Source of the DNA: Chaetoderma sp. LZ-2023a
Lineage: Eukaryota > Mollusca > Caudofoveata > Chaetodermatida > Chaetodermatidae
DNA: 64,000 nucleotides
Reading direction: 5' to 3'
NCBI GenBank assembly: GCA_034401795.1
Contig: CM067365.1
Span: 15,381,434 to 15,445,433, forward strand
How positions within the stretch are numbered: the first letter of the stretch is position 1; each line of letters begins with the position of its first letter. This document shows, piece by piece, positions 10,298 to 20,918 of the stretch. The notes beneath the pieces are model-generated. The model was not told the DNA's origin and did no database searches. It saw nothing but the letters and a program-made list of their open reading frames with translations. The position numbers and the translations under genes were made by a program.

Positions 10298-10540
10298 ACG
10301 CTGCATTTAGGGCAAGGGAGGTAATCCTGGCATATGAGAACACACTATAAGGTTCTTCACTTCATTGCTTATATGTCTGAACCAGGAATCGTCGCTGACA
10401 ACAGCTTTGTCAATCACCCGTCAATGTCCATAATGACGCTGTATGACAGATACAAACGTCGTGAATACAGCTTATTGAGTTTTACAGAGTCCGATACATG
10501 TAGTTTCATGGGTCGTTTACAACAACTCTGAAAAAGAAGA
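10298..10540. other. no further gene seen
   Basis: An open stretch at 10,334-10,531 (plus, 65 codons) has balanced composition but no recognisable family. Confidence 0.3.
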
Positions 10541-10933
10541 AGACAATTTTAAATGGACTATGCCCCGCCCATCTCTAGCTAAGCTCCGCCCACACCTCGC
10601 TCGTGTTGGGATCGATAGATCTCTGAACACCCTGACTATCAATTTCCAAAAAAATACACAGGACAGCTGTTGAATATTTTGAGACTAATTTGACTGGGTG
10701 CTGTTGCAACAGCGCCCAGTCAAATTTGTTTCAAAATATTCAACAGCATGTTTATTAAATAGCAAAGAATTACAAAGACATACAATTCATACAACGTGTC
10801 AGACTATTTCAGATTTGATGACGGTCTATAGGGAACCCTTTGTGACGTAATTATTGTGACGTCATCATACACCGGCTGAGCTGATTATGACGTCATACGA
10901 TGGATGGATACTCTGGAAAGGTGAATTGTAACC
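10541..10933 (-). mobile_element. dispersed repeat family C, minus copy
   Basis: This is an inverted copy of 20,504-20,918. Shared landmarks on the minus strand are GATGGGCGGGGCATAG at one end, the family B-type palindrome at 10,668-10,745, CATACAACGTGTC, CRE-like TGACGTCA motifs and GGTGAATTG at the other end. It carries no ORF. The palindrome core here and at 20,699 is nearly perfect, suggesting that family B cores and this element share a hairpin module. Confidence 0.75.
10668..10745. repeat. family B-type palindrome inside repeat C
   Basis: CTGTTGAATATTTTGAG pairs with TTTCAAAATATTCAACAG, and CTAATTTGACTGGG pairs with CCCAGTCAAATTTG, around a short loop. Confidence 0.85.
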
Positions 10934-11148
10934 ATTTAATGGTTGATTTGCCCAAAACCAGCCTCTCCAGGGGGTCTTGAAGCATGTTTATTCACACGCC
11001 AAGAAACCATTTTTCTTAAATTTATGACTGGAATGACTGGCTCAATAACCGAGTCAGTCAGTTTAGTCGTAAATTGTTCAAAATCATTTTCTCTTAGCTT
11101 GTAAAATTTCTAAATTTTCTTGACTAATCGTGAGTTGTAAAATGTTAA
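10928..11148. mobile_element. family A MITE, diverged
   Basis: The left end is TAACCATTTAATGG and the right end GTAAAATGTTAA. The central hairpin GACTGGAATGACTGGCTC/GAGTCAGTCAGTTTAGTC is imperfect. Confidence 0.6.
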
Positions 11149-11350
11149 CACTTTAATGATCAAATTTTGATCAAGAAAATAAAACTATTTGCTTATCGAA
11201 TGTCCATTTACAGGCCAAGAAAAGACTATTTTCGAAAATTTACCACTGGAGTGACTGGCACAGTTATCAAGTCAGGCATTAAAATGGTAAATTTTCAAAA
11301 ATAGTTCCACAGCAGATTCCGGTTTTGGTCGGCTTGACCATTAAAGGCTT
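11145..11350. mobile_element. family A MITE, sharing TTAA with the previous copy
   Basis: TTAACACTTTAATGATC starts at the TTAA ending the previous copy. GTCCATTTACAGGCC, CCACTGGAGTGACTGGC and GGCTTGACCATTAAAGGC follow. Confidence 0.65.
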
Positions 11351-12225
11351 GATATTCAAAGACAATAGAAGGAAAATTACATACAATTATCATATTTTAA
11401 ATTATGCTATATATTTAATTATGACATTGTCATAACAATTTGTTGCTACCCTAGTCACATAAATTTCCAAATGCAGAGTTCTTCAGAATCTGGAATGGAA
11501 ATTGTCAGCGGATACTTTTACCTACTCAAAAGTGCTTATATTTCTAGGTGCAACCAGTATAAGTACATGTAGGTCTCCCTGTCAGTCTGTCAAATTGTTT
11601 ACATTGTTGTTCACTTATTTTTATTGACCTCAAACACCAAGGTGTATTTGAGATATGACTATCTTTGAGGTGCTTCTGGAATGGTTGCTCAGAAGAAGGC
11701 TTTACATCCACTCCACAAGGACATGTCATACGAATGACATGTGGGCATCAGGGAGTGAAGGCAATTTCCTATGTTTCTTGACAGTCAAGCAGAATTTGAA
11801 CCCACCTGCCTGATTACCAGACGTGGCTATCACCAAGACCAATCACCCATTTCAAACAAAGTTGTCTTAGTTGAAAATTGCAACTATAGCACTTCTCATA
11901 TGTTAATTCTGTAAAGTGGCTGTGAGCTGTTTGGTCCGGCACTATATAAATCTCTCCATATATATACATACATACATACATACTGCTACTAAAGATTACA
12001 TGCCGTACATATAGCAGCTTCTACAAGCATATATAACGGAAACTTAATATCAGACGGTTAATAGAAAGAATTGTCCATGTGACTATCAATGTTTAGGAAT
12101 TAATTAGAGACAAACCTGCTGTTTTAGCCTTGAGGCAGCTATCAAATAAACCCTCTTCACAGTACTGAATATTATAACTACTGCAATCTACAATCTCTGC
12201 CAGAATCGCTTAATAAGTTACACAA
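11351..12225. other. no gene seen
   Basis: AT-rich unique DNA with a short (TACA)n tract at 11,958-11,982. A 61-codon open stretch at 11,544-11,729 (minus) begins MTCPCG and has several Cys and His residues, but I could not assign it to a family and do not credit it. Confidence 0.4.
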
Positions 12226-12229
12226 ACAT

Positions 12230-12433
12230 TAACCCCAATATCACCAGAATCCTAATATCTCAATTTTAGTGCAACAATACAGAAAGTTTGTTTGAATATT
12301 TTGAAATTAATTTGACTGGAAGTCGCTGCTGTCTGTTGGTTTCAGTTAAATTAATTTCACGATAGTCAACAGAATGTTTCTTATGTTGCGAATAATTTTC
12401 AGTACATATGAACTATAGCATTGTAAGGGTTAC
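12230..12433. mobile_element. family B MITE
   Basis: It runs from ATTAACCCCAATATCACC to TTGTAAGGGTTAC, with the core TTGAATATTTTGAAATTAA, TTTGACTGGAAGTCG and AGTTAAATTAATTTCACG. Confidence 0.6.
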
Positions 12434-12533
12434 TGTCCCTCTATCTGTTGGCTAGATGTAAACACACTCAAACCTGTGTTAAGTGACCACCTTAATGAGA
12501 ACCATGAACTTATCAACAAAGACAGGTGCCAGT

Positions 12534-12777
12534 TTAACCCTTTAACCCTCGAATTTGTTTTAAAAAATTTAAATTTTCTCATAGAAAATGTCAATTTGCA
12601 GGCAAAGAGAAGAGCATTTTTGAAAATTTACCACTGGAAGGACTGGCTCGGTTATCGAGCCAATCATTCCAGTGGTAAATTCTCCAAATTACTCTTCTCT
12701 TGGGTTGCAAAGGGACATTTCTCAAGACAACCAACTGCTGAAGCCGTTTTTGGCTGATATGAGTGTTAAAGGGTTAA
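12534..12777. mobile_element. family A MITE, complete
   Basis: This 244-bp copy has left end TTAACCCTTTAACCCTC and right end GAGTGTTAAAGGGTTAA, an almost exact inverted pair. The core hairpin is CACTGGAAGGACTGGCTCGG/CGAGCCAATCATTCCAGTGG. This copy defines the family ends best. Confidence 0.85.
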
Positions 12778-12983
12778 CCATTTCAACGACAAATCACTAT
12801 AAAAGTATTTTCTTTTCGATATAAAGCTGTTTCTGTTAAATATTTTGAAATTAATTTGACGGAACGTCATAACTGCCTAAGGCAGCAAGTTTCCAGTTAA
12901 ATTAATTTCAAAATATTCAACAGTTTTCCCGTATGGTTGCATTGAAAATGAGACATTGGGAAATTCATATGTGAAAGGGTTAA
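12774..12983. mobile_element. family B MITE, complete, sharing TTAA with the family A copy
   Basis: It starts TTAACCATTTCAACGAC at the TTAA that ends the family A copy and ends ATGTGAAAGGGTTAA, 210 bp. The core is GTTAAATATTTTGAAATTAA paired with TTAATTTCAAAATATTCAAC. The ends show that family B also has TTAA-CCCTTT-type termini. Confidence 0.8.
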
Positions 12984-13065
12984 TGCGATTCAGTTGACAT
13001 TGTAATGACGTTTTGGGTTCAAAAGAGGGTGGTGGTGACTTATGATAGGTGAGTTACACCCAGGC

Positions 13066-13445
13066 CAAAAAAAGCTTGGATATTCATGAATATCCAAGTT
13101 CTGTGGAGGTTGAATAAACCAGCTAATCCCAGCTAATCCAAGCTTTTAATAACTTGGAATAGCTTGGATTAGCTTGCTGGTATTGGCCACATAAAATTCA
13201 AGATAATTCAAGAAAATCCAAGAAAGGCCTAGTTAATGTAAAATCCAAGAAAATTCCAGATAGCTTGAGCATTCAAGAAAATCTGAGCTAACTTGAACAT
13301 TCAAGAAAATCCCAGGTAACTTGAACATTCAAGAAAATTCCAGCTTGCTTGAATGTTCAAGAAAATCCCCCCTAGCTTGGATTTTATTCCAGAAAGTCCC
13401 CAGCTATCTAGAACTTCAAGAAAATCACAGCTAATCCAACCTTTT
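13066..13445. repeat. degenerate short-motif array, block 1
   Basis: Imperfect units of about 28-30 bp built from CTTGAACATTCAAGAAAATC and CCAAGCTAATCC. Many units are themselves palindromic (CTTGGATATTCATGAATATC). Confidence 0.7.
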
Positions 13446-13959
13446 GAAATAGGTTAGACATTAACATAAAATGCATGCATGTACACATAAATGCTGCCAC
13501 ACAGAGATTATATATAAATGTATGCCAGTATGCTTGAAAAGCAAAATCACCTTCATGGTAGTTGAGTTACATGTAATACTCAATAATAAATACAAGTTCA
13601 GCAATACATTAACAATGTATGAGGTTCTGACTGATTTGTCTGTTATTCTTATAGACAGGGATTATTAATGTACCATATTAGTTAGAAAGTCATGATCACT
13701 GCATTATATCTCTAAAACTGAAAAAGCTATACCAAAACTGGTAACTCTGAATAAATCTCTGGAAATCAATAGAATACATACCTCAAAATAGTTCTGTTTC
13801 CATTTAAGGTTACTGATGCTAAGCATTCTATCTAAAAGTACTGTCAGTATTTCCAAATTATCATATTTTATATATCCATAGCTGGTAATGATCAATGCAA
13901 TGAATGTACTGTTTGCTTTTTTACAAAGACTTTAAATTTACCAGGTCAAGGTCACCTCT
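13446..13959. other. sequence between two related arrays; no gene seen
   Basis: Unique AT-rich DNA separating the two CAAG-motif blocks. Short open stretches on both strands have no recognisable family. Confidence 0.4.
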
Positions 13960-14345
13960 ACATGACTACAAAACCTGTTCTTGCCTTAGCGCAAGCTATT
14001 TCAAGATAATCCAAGGTAGCGTAAGTGAATCTACAAATTCAAGGATATCCAAGTAGCTTGGATTCTTTTATGTCTGACAAAACAGTTCTAGAAAATCCAA
14101 GCTAGCTTGCATTCTGTCAAATCAGAAAAGTCCAAGCAAATCTAAGAAGCTTGCACTTTTTCATGATGACATTAAAAAGTCCTAGACAATCCCAGCTAGC
14201 TTGAATTCTGAGAGGTGGGATTTTCAAGATGTTCAAGCCACTACATAAAGTCCAACCTAATTCACGGAAATCCAAGCTGGTATAGGTTGGATAATTTTCC
14301 AATAGCTTGGATATTCAAGAAAATCCAAGCTAATCCAAGTTAACT
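13960..14345. repeat. degenerate short-motif array, block 2
   Basis: The same vocabulary as block 1 (GATAATCCAAGG, AAAATCCAAGCTAGCTTG, CCAAGCTAATCCAAG) but less regular. It may be the other half of an array split by the 514-bp segment between them. Confidence 0.6.
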
Positions 14346-14659
14346 TGCATTTTATTTCACACGGATAAACAGACCAACTGCCTTTAACAACGGCCTGTTT
14401 CATAGAACCGTGTTTATCTGGGCCTGCTAGACAGGTGTTCCTTTGTGCAAGTTTGACTGCATTATTGAGTGTGACGACAATGACAAGTGTAGATAACATC
14501 AACAGTTAAAAGTCAGAAGCTTGACATTTTATCCTGCTAACGCTACAGGTCATCTGGCACATCAATATTACAAATATATTGATGTGTATATAACTACCAG
14601 CTGAATTTCTACAGGCTATATTGTCCATGTCATCTGACAGCCAAACCGCGACCTTAACG

Positions 14660-15060
14660 ATGGATACATGCTATTTCAATTTTCTCATAGAAAATGTCCA
14701 TTTCCAAATCAAGGGCCGTATTCATGAAGAATGCCTAACTTACACACCCACCTAACTGCTTGCACCAATTTAGAAGTCCCGACTACATATTCACAAGGAG
14801 CCAGCTAAATATTCATCTAATGTAGGCCATTTAGGCGTTATATTGGACTTATTCCATTTTTACTTATTTTTTCGAATTTAGGTACCGTTCGTAAATACAG
14901 CCCCATGAGATTATTTTTGAGAATTATATCACTGGCATGACTAGGTTGGTTATCGAGCCAGTCATTCTAGTGATACATTTTCAAATGTCTTCTTTTGGCC
15001 TGGAAATGGCCAAACATTCGCTGAACAAAATGCCAGTTTTCATGATCGGTCACATTAAAG
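14660..15060. mobile_element. family A MITE split by a nested element
   Basis: The left arm (TTTTCTCATAGAAAATGTCC) precedes and the central hairpin (CACTGGCATGACTAGGTTGG/CGAGCCAGTCATTCTAGTG) follows an insertion at 14,713-14,904. The right end is CGGTCACATTAAAG. Confidence 0.65.
14713..14904. mobile_element. small nested DNA element
   Basis: A 192-bp insert with inverted ends GGGCCGTATTCATGAA and, on the opposite strand at the right end, GGGGCTGTATTTACGAA. It interrupts the left arm of a family A MITE. It has no ORF. Superfamily not determined. Confidence 0.65.
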
Positions 15061-15540
15061 AATAATTAAAAAGCCGGTTTTGATATATATGCAGTAGAAA
15101 TTATTCATGATTACACTAAAATTCTGTAGATATTGCGCACTTTTTTGCTTAAATTACACATGTTATAAAAAGCTACTGCGCACTATCGCAAAATTCAGAG
15201 CTGAAAATGTGATTTTATGAATCGGGAATTAGTCAGGAATAACGATCGCATTCTATCATGTCTATAATGGTATTACCTCAACTGGATCGTTGAAATGTCT
15301 TACTACTGTCTAAATATTGTGTTTTACCTTTATTAAATACCATATTGTGTTGTAAACTGATCAAATAAAACATCATTCAACTTTTTTACAACGCCATTAT
15401 TTCCTGTAATGTAATGATAAAGTAATAAACTCAGAGCCATTACACTCTGAATTCCAAGGGCATAGGTATAAAGTCAGCTAAGTATCTTAATGATGACATG
15501 ATTTAAAGTGTGTTTAGCAGTGACACCCACGCTGCTTTCA
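15061..15540. other. no gene seen
   Basis: AT-rich unique DNA, no coding signal. Confidence 0.5.
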
Positions 15541-15868
15541 AAAAAAATAATAATAAAATTAAAAAAATAAAATAAATAAATAGCTAGCATTCTAATAATT
15601 GTATATCATTTGTACACCGGATATAATACATGTATGTAAACTTTTGACTAATAACTGACTATTTCTACTTGTAATATGTTGTATATATTTGTACATAGTA
15701 TGATTTGTGTGTAAGTGTACTTGCAGTGTTTTTCTCTTTCAGTTTGTCTGTGTGCGTGCGTGTGTATGCATGTGTGTGCATTCTTTCTGAGGGCCTCGGG
15801 AAGATCAGATTTTACTGACGTTGTTTACCCTCATTAAATAAAGATTATTATTATTATTATTATTATAA
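15541..15868 (+). mobile_element. LINE-like 3' tail ending in (ATT)n
   Basis: An A-rich tract at 15,541-15,585 is followed by unremarkable sequence, a TG-rich stretch, then CCTCATTAAATAAAGATT running into (ATT)n at 15,846-15,866. A polyadenylation-like AATAAA immediately before a short (ATT)n is typical of 3' ends of non-LTR retrotransposons in molluscs. No reverse transcriptase is present here. Confidence 0.45.
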
Positions 15869-15898
15869 TTTCATGGGAGATAATGACAACAGACAACA

Positions 15899-15921
15899 CC
15901 CCCCCCCCCCACCCCCCACCC
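15899..15921. repeat. poly-C tract
   Basis: C runs broken by single A bases. Confidence 0.85.
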
Positions 15922-16029
15922 TAATGCCAGAACCACAACTCTCTACTCTAGTCCAGGTTTCTGGATGGAGTAGACTCCCTTAATGGTAATCAAACACAGA
16001 CATCTGGAATTGTAGCTAAACTGAAGTTG

Positions 16030-17690
16030 TGTTGACATCTTGAAATGATTGTCAGAGATGGACGGACCGACAGACTGACATACATACATTCTCTACAGAT
16101 GCATGGATGTACGGGTATATGGGTAGCACATCTTACATAGGTAATGAGAACCCTTACCATGTTTCAAAAGAATCACAGCTAAATTGTAGGAGCTGTGTTA
16201 ACAAGAAATGATTGGTATTGCAGTTCATGTATTGGCTTAAAGGTATTTAAAGGGAGATAATTTTGCAATGAATAATTTTCTGGCCGCGAAAAAAGCACAT
16301 GCACATCTTCAGATGGTAATGATTAGATTTACCACGTTTAAAAAGAATTGTAACTAAACTGTAGGCGTTGCATTGACAAGAATGGACCGACAGACAAACA
16401 TATATTTGGGACAGATGGATGGGCATACAAGTATACGGATAGCACATGCATATCTTCATGTCGTAACGATAACACTTACCAAGTTTCAAACGAATCGCAG
16501 CTAAACTGTAGGAGTTGCTTTGACAAGAAATGACTGGCAATGCGGTTTAAGTATTGGCTTTAAGATATTTAGAGTGCTAACTCTGCAGTGAATAATTTTT
16601 TGGCCGTGAAAAAAGCACATGCCTATCTGCACATGATACTGATAATGTGGACAAAATTTTAAGTTAATCCATTGAGACCTCTAGGGGGAGTTGCGTTGAC
16701 AATGAAATGATTCTCAGAGATGGATGGACTGACAGATGGACATACATACATTTTTGACAGATGGATGGACGAACAGGTATACGGATAGCACATGCACACC
16801 TTCAAGTGGTAATGATAACACTTACCAAGTTTTTAAAAAATCAGAGATAAACTGTTGGAGGAATTGCGTTGACAAGAAATGATTGGCAATGCAGTTTATG
16901 TATCAGCTTTAAGATATTTAAAGGAGGATAACTCTGTAATGAAAAATTTTTTGGCCGCGAAAAAAGCACATGCACATCTGCACATGATACTGATAATGTG
17001 GACAAAATTTAAAGCTAATCCATTGAGAGTTCTAGTAGTTGCATTGACAACGGAATGATTGTCAGAGATGGATGGATCGACAGATGGACATACATACATT
17101 TTTGACAGATGGATGGACGTACAGGTATACGGATAGCACATGCACACCTTCGTGTGGTAATGATAACACTTACCAAGTTTCAAAAGAATCGAAGCTAAAC
17201 TGTGGAGGATTTACATTCACAAGAAATGATTGGCAATGCAGTTTATGTATCAGCTTTAAGATATTTAAAGGGGGATAACTCTGTAATGAACAATTTTTTT
17301 GGCCGTGAAAAAAGCACATGCACATCTGCACATGATACTGATAATGTGGACAAAATTTAAAGTTAATCAATTGAGACCTCTAGGAGTTGCGTTGACAAGA
17401 AATGATTGTCAGAGATGGATGGATGGACAGATGGACATACATACATTTTGGATGGACGGATGGACCTACAGGTATACGGATAGCACATGCTCACCGTCAC
17501 ATGGTAATGATAACACTTACCGAGTTTCAAAAGAATGGGAGCTAAACTGTAGGAGGAGTTGCGTTGACAAGAAATGATTGGCAATGCAGTTTATGTGTCA
17601 GCTTTAAGATATTTAAAGGGGGATATCTCTGTAATGAACAATTTGCATTGCATTGACAAGACGGGGACAGACGGACAGACATGCTCAATG
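16030..17690. repeat. ~348-bp tandem array, about five units
   Basis: The landmark GGCCGCGAAAAAAGCACATG (with variants) recurs near 16,283, 16,604, 16,951 and 17,299. GACAGATGGATGGACG and GGTATACGGATAGCACATGC recur with the same spacing. The first unit is shorter (about 321 bp) and more diverged than the last two, which are nearly identical. Overlapping open stretches on both strands are products of the repeat. Confidence 0.85.
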
Positions 17691-17739
17691 GACGATGGAA
17701 AAAACTTGTCTATTTTTCCTCCCATGAAAGCGATCCTGG

Positions 17740-18260
17740 AGAAGTAACTTTTGCGAAAACTAGGTCATCCAAGATGGCCGCCGAAGAATTTGATCAATCA
17801 AGTTCACTTGAACAAACTTGGTTCACCTGTTTCCCGTAAATGATGTTTGTAAGTTTTGAATAAATCCACCAGGCGCTTTCAAAGATTTTTAAAGCTGTTT
17901 CTAAAAATCTGCCAAAATCCAAAATGACCACTGGCCAAATTTGCTGACCGGCTTCATTTGAACAAACTTGGATCTCTATGGCCTAAGGATGCTTCCTGCC
18001 AGATATAATTGAAATATGCCCAGTGGTTCTTGAGGTCATTTAAAGAAAAAATTGAGGCCAGTTGAGCTAATTCATAGTTTTGCACATCTGGGCATTTTGA
18101 GATCTGCCGCCATTAATGTTGGGGCAAACACGCTAACGAGGATTGCCCATAGCAAAGCATAGTTTACATCTTCCATGAAGATCAAACCATAAAATTCTGT
18201 ATCTTAGAATCTGTAAATGACCCCGCCCGGTATCAGAAAACACCAAATCATGACTGAATA
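17740..18260 (+). mobile_element. fragment of the 30,400-32,150 repeat family
   Basis: It shares ACTAGGTCATCCAAGATGGC, CTTGAACAAACTTGGTTCA, AAGATTTTTAAAG and GGATGCTTCCTGCCA with 31,200-31,450 and 31,790-32,040, in the same orientation. Confidence 0.75.
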
Positions 18261-19045
18261 TTGCAATTTAGTAAAGAAAATGTAATTAAGGTTTCACAGC
18301 CCATTGCTCGTAGGAAGACGCCTTATGATCATTCATGACGTCGCAAGCTCTTTAGCAATTGCCCAGTCATATTCAACATTACAACGATTCCAGTTCATCG
18401 TCTGACAAACGGACTCGATGTGTGAACATCGCAAAACATTTATTTTCTACGTTCTAACCTTGTTAGACATTGAGTAAAACTGTTGGTAAAATAATTAAGT
18501 TTTCTAATAAAATAATGTATTGATTACACCTTTGCATAATCACATTCTATATATGGCACAATGCATACAACGCAGACCTTTTAGCCGTGTACAAGTGCTA
18601 CCATGGGGCAGACGTTGGATGAGGAGTCTTGTATTAGCATAGAAACATGTGCCCGGCTTACGTCATAACACTCCAGGTCGCATGTGATCTAAGGTTTTCC
18701 TTGCTCGTAATGTTAAAAATGGCGTCACACACAAGGTATTATGTGAAATTTGATTGTGATGATGTCATCGCGATTCTATGAGCATACCCTAGTCCTCCAG
18801 TTTTCTGTCACATTGAACATTTGTTTCATATTCTGCACATTTTATTGGCTTTTCTTGATCATGGCCACAGTTGTAGAATCCTAGTGTAAAGTCACAGTCT
18901 TTCATGGTTTACAATTTAAGCTTAAACCATGCGAGTAATTTTCTAGGTACTCATGAATCACAATAATTATATATAGTATTTAAACAAACTACATACATAC
19001 AGTGCACAGCATATTTGTTGCGGACCCTCTTACATAAAACATAAT
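18261..19045. other. no gene seen; dispersed repeat fragment
   Basis: 18,805-18,925 is related to 9,255-9,385. The remainder is unique AT-rich DNA without coding signal. Confidence 0.45.
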
Positions 19046-19271
19046 CAACTCTTTAATGGTCAAGCGGCCTCTGCAGTTGTCTTCAGGAATGTCCATCTGC
19101 AAGTAAAGAGAAGAGTATTTTTGAAAATTTACCACTGGAATGGCTGGCTCGATAATTGAGCCAGTCATTCGTGGTAAATTTTCAAAAATTCTCTTCTCTT
19201 TACCTGCAGATGGAGATTCAGTAAGGAAATATTTTTATTTTCCTGACCAAATTTAACCAGTAAAGGGTTAA
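19046..19271. mobile_element. family A MITE, reverse orientation
   Basis: CAACTCTTTAATGGTC on the left and AGTAAAGGGTTAA on the right. The core is CACTGGAATGGCTGGCTCG and GAGCCAGTCATTCGTGG, with strongly complementary outer arms (GTAAAGAGAAGAG and CTCTTCTCTTTACC). Confidence 0.75.
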
Positions 19272-19495
19272 CAATACCACATGATAGGGTGGCGGGTGTG
19301 AAGAAGAGGCTAACGTAAACATCGAGAAGGAGACTTATGTAAACATTGTCTCGTAATCCGCAATCATATATGGGTAACTAACACACCAAATTTGGATGAA
19401 ATTCTGCAAAGCTTGTCTTTCTTGCCCAACCTTTAACCTGGCCTAAATAGGCAGCCCATCTAAGGCAGAAGCCTATAAGGTGATGGACCCCTGAC

Positions 19496-20217
19496 GTACC
19501 GTATTTATTCTAATCTTCCCTACCATCCCAATTATACCGGCCCCATGTTTTTGAGAATGGTGAAAAACCCCACTAAATTACTAATAGTAAGAAATATTAA
19601 ATCTTCTGCTGTCGTCTTCAAAGAATACAGCAACATTTTGCTCATTTTCGTGATTACATGCGCAAAAAACCTCTTCGTCAGCTTATCCTGTCGTTCAATG
19701 ACACAGCATCTAATGCTGTTGTTGAATTGGCATTAAGATACGGCTATAAATTTTCTAATGTATCACTGAACGCATCACAAACGCGCCTCCAGTCAATTCG
19801 ACCAATGCCTAAATTGTTTCTGATCAGTATCTTGTCGTTCGGTGATAGAACTGCTAACGTGAATTATGCGCCGAGATATGGCTATGGCATATTTTCTGAC
19901 GTATCAGTGAATGCATTACAAACGTACCTCCATCCAATTTAACAACGGATAAATCATTTGTTCCTAGCTTCACTAAATGTCACCTGTATGTCCAAAATAA
20001 AGCCTCTGAATAAATCTAATGCGAACCGAGTAGTTTTTATGAATATTTCAGCATATTTAGCAGAAGTTGCATGGAATACTATAATTATATACTAATTCAA
20101 GGTGACAGAAAACCGTTCTAATTTCGTGGTACTTTTTTCAAACTTTCCACCCTAATTAACCCGCCCCCTTTGGTGACCGCTACCCGCCCGGCGGTATAAT
20201 TAGAATAAATACGGTAC
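19496..20217. mobile_element. non-autonomous DNA transposon, 722 bp
   Basis: Ends are exact 19-bp inverted repeats, GTACCGTATTTATTCTAAT and its complement. The region just inside the ends also matches loosely (ATACCGG against ATACCGCCGG). Two related segments of about 110 bp lie inside, near 19,690-19,800 and 19,830-19,940, each reading a similar peptide on the plus strand (RYGYKFSNVSLNA and RYGYGIFSDVSVNA). No transposase is recognised. The superfamily is not assigned and no clear target duplication is visible. Confidence 0.7.
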
Positions 20218-20503
20218 ATGTAAGTAAACATTCACATAACATTTAACATAGCATATAGATAGACTACATACATAGAATTCACATAAATTACGCAATCATT
20301 AGATACATGAGCCATACATACACATACATAAACATATACAGACACATACAGTTACAAATAGGCATACATATACGGTAGGTATTGAGATTTACATGATGGT
20401 ATCAGTACCATGGGAAAATACCTCGCTATCACGGCATACCATTATCTGAGGGTGAGGTGGCATGGCATGGCACAAAATTGTTTTCCCTTCTTTTCACTTC
20501 CAT
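20218..20503. repeat. CATA-rich simple sequence and flank
   Basis: 20,220-20,370 is rich in CATACATA, then unique sequence; no gene seen. Confidence 0.5.
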
Positions 20504-20918
20504 CTCCAATTCACCTTTCTAGAGTATCCATCTATCATCTGACCTCGTATGACATCATAATCAGCTCAGCGCGCGTATGATGACGTCACAATCATTACGT
20601 CTCAAAGGGTTCCATATCGACCATCACCAAATCTCAAATACTCCGACACGTTGTATGAATTGTATGTCTTTGTAATTCTTTGCTATTTAATAAACATGCT
20701 GTTGAATATTTTGAAACTAATTTGACTGGGTGCAGGCAGCAACAGCACCCAGTCAAATTGGTTTCAAAATATTCAACAGTTTAAATGTGTAGTTTTTTGG
20801 AAATTGATAGTCAGGGTGCTCAGAGATCGATCGATCCCAACATGAGCGAGGTGTGGGTGGAGCTTAGCTAGAGATGGGCGGGGCATAGCTAAAACTGGAA
20901 AGGTCCATTAACAGTTAA
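20504..20918 (+). mobile_element. dispersed repeat family C, plus copy
   Basis: Inverted partner of 10,541-10,933. It contains CGTATGATGACGTCAC, CATACAACGTGTCGG (reverse strand), the family B-type palindrome at 20,699-20,779 and the tail TAGAGATGGGCGGGGCATAG, which is close to the unit of the 21-bp minisatellite. Confidence 0.75.

Noticed and set aside
16247-17584. Overlapping Cys/Tyr-rich frames on both strands
   Set aside because: Products of the ~348-bp tandem array.
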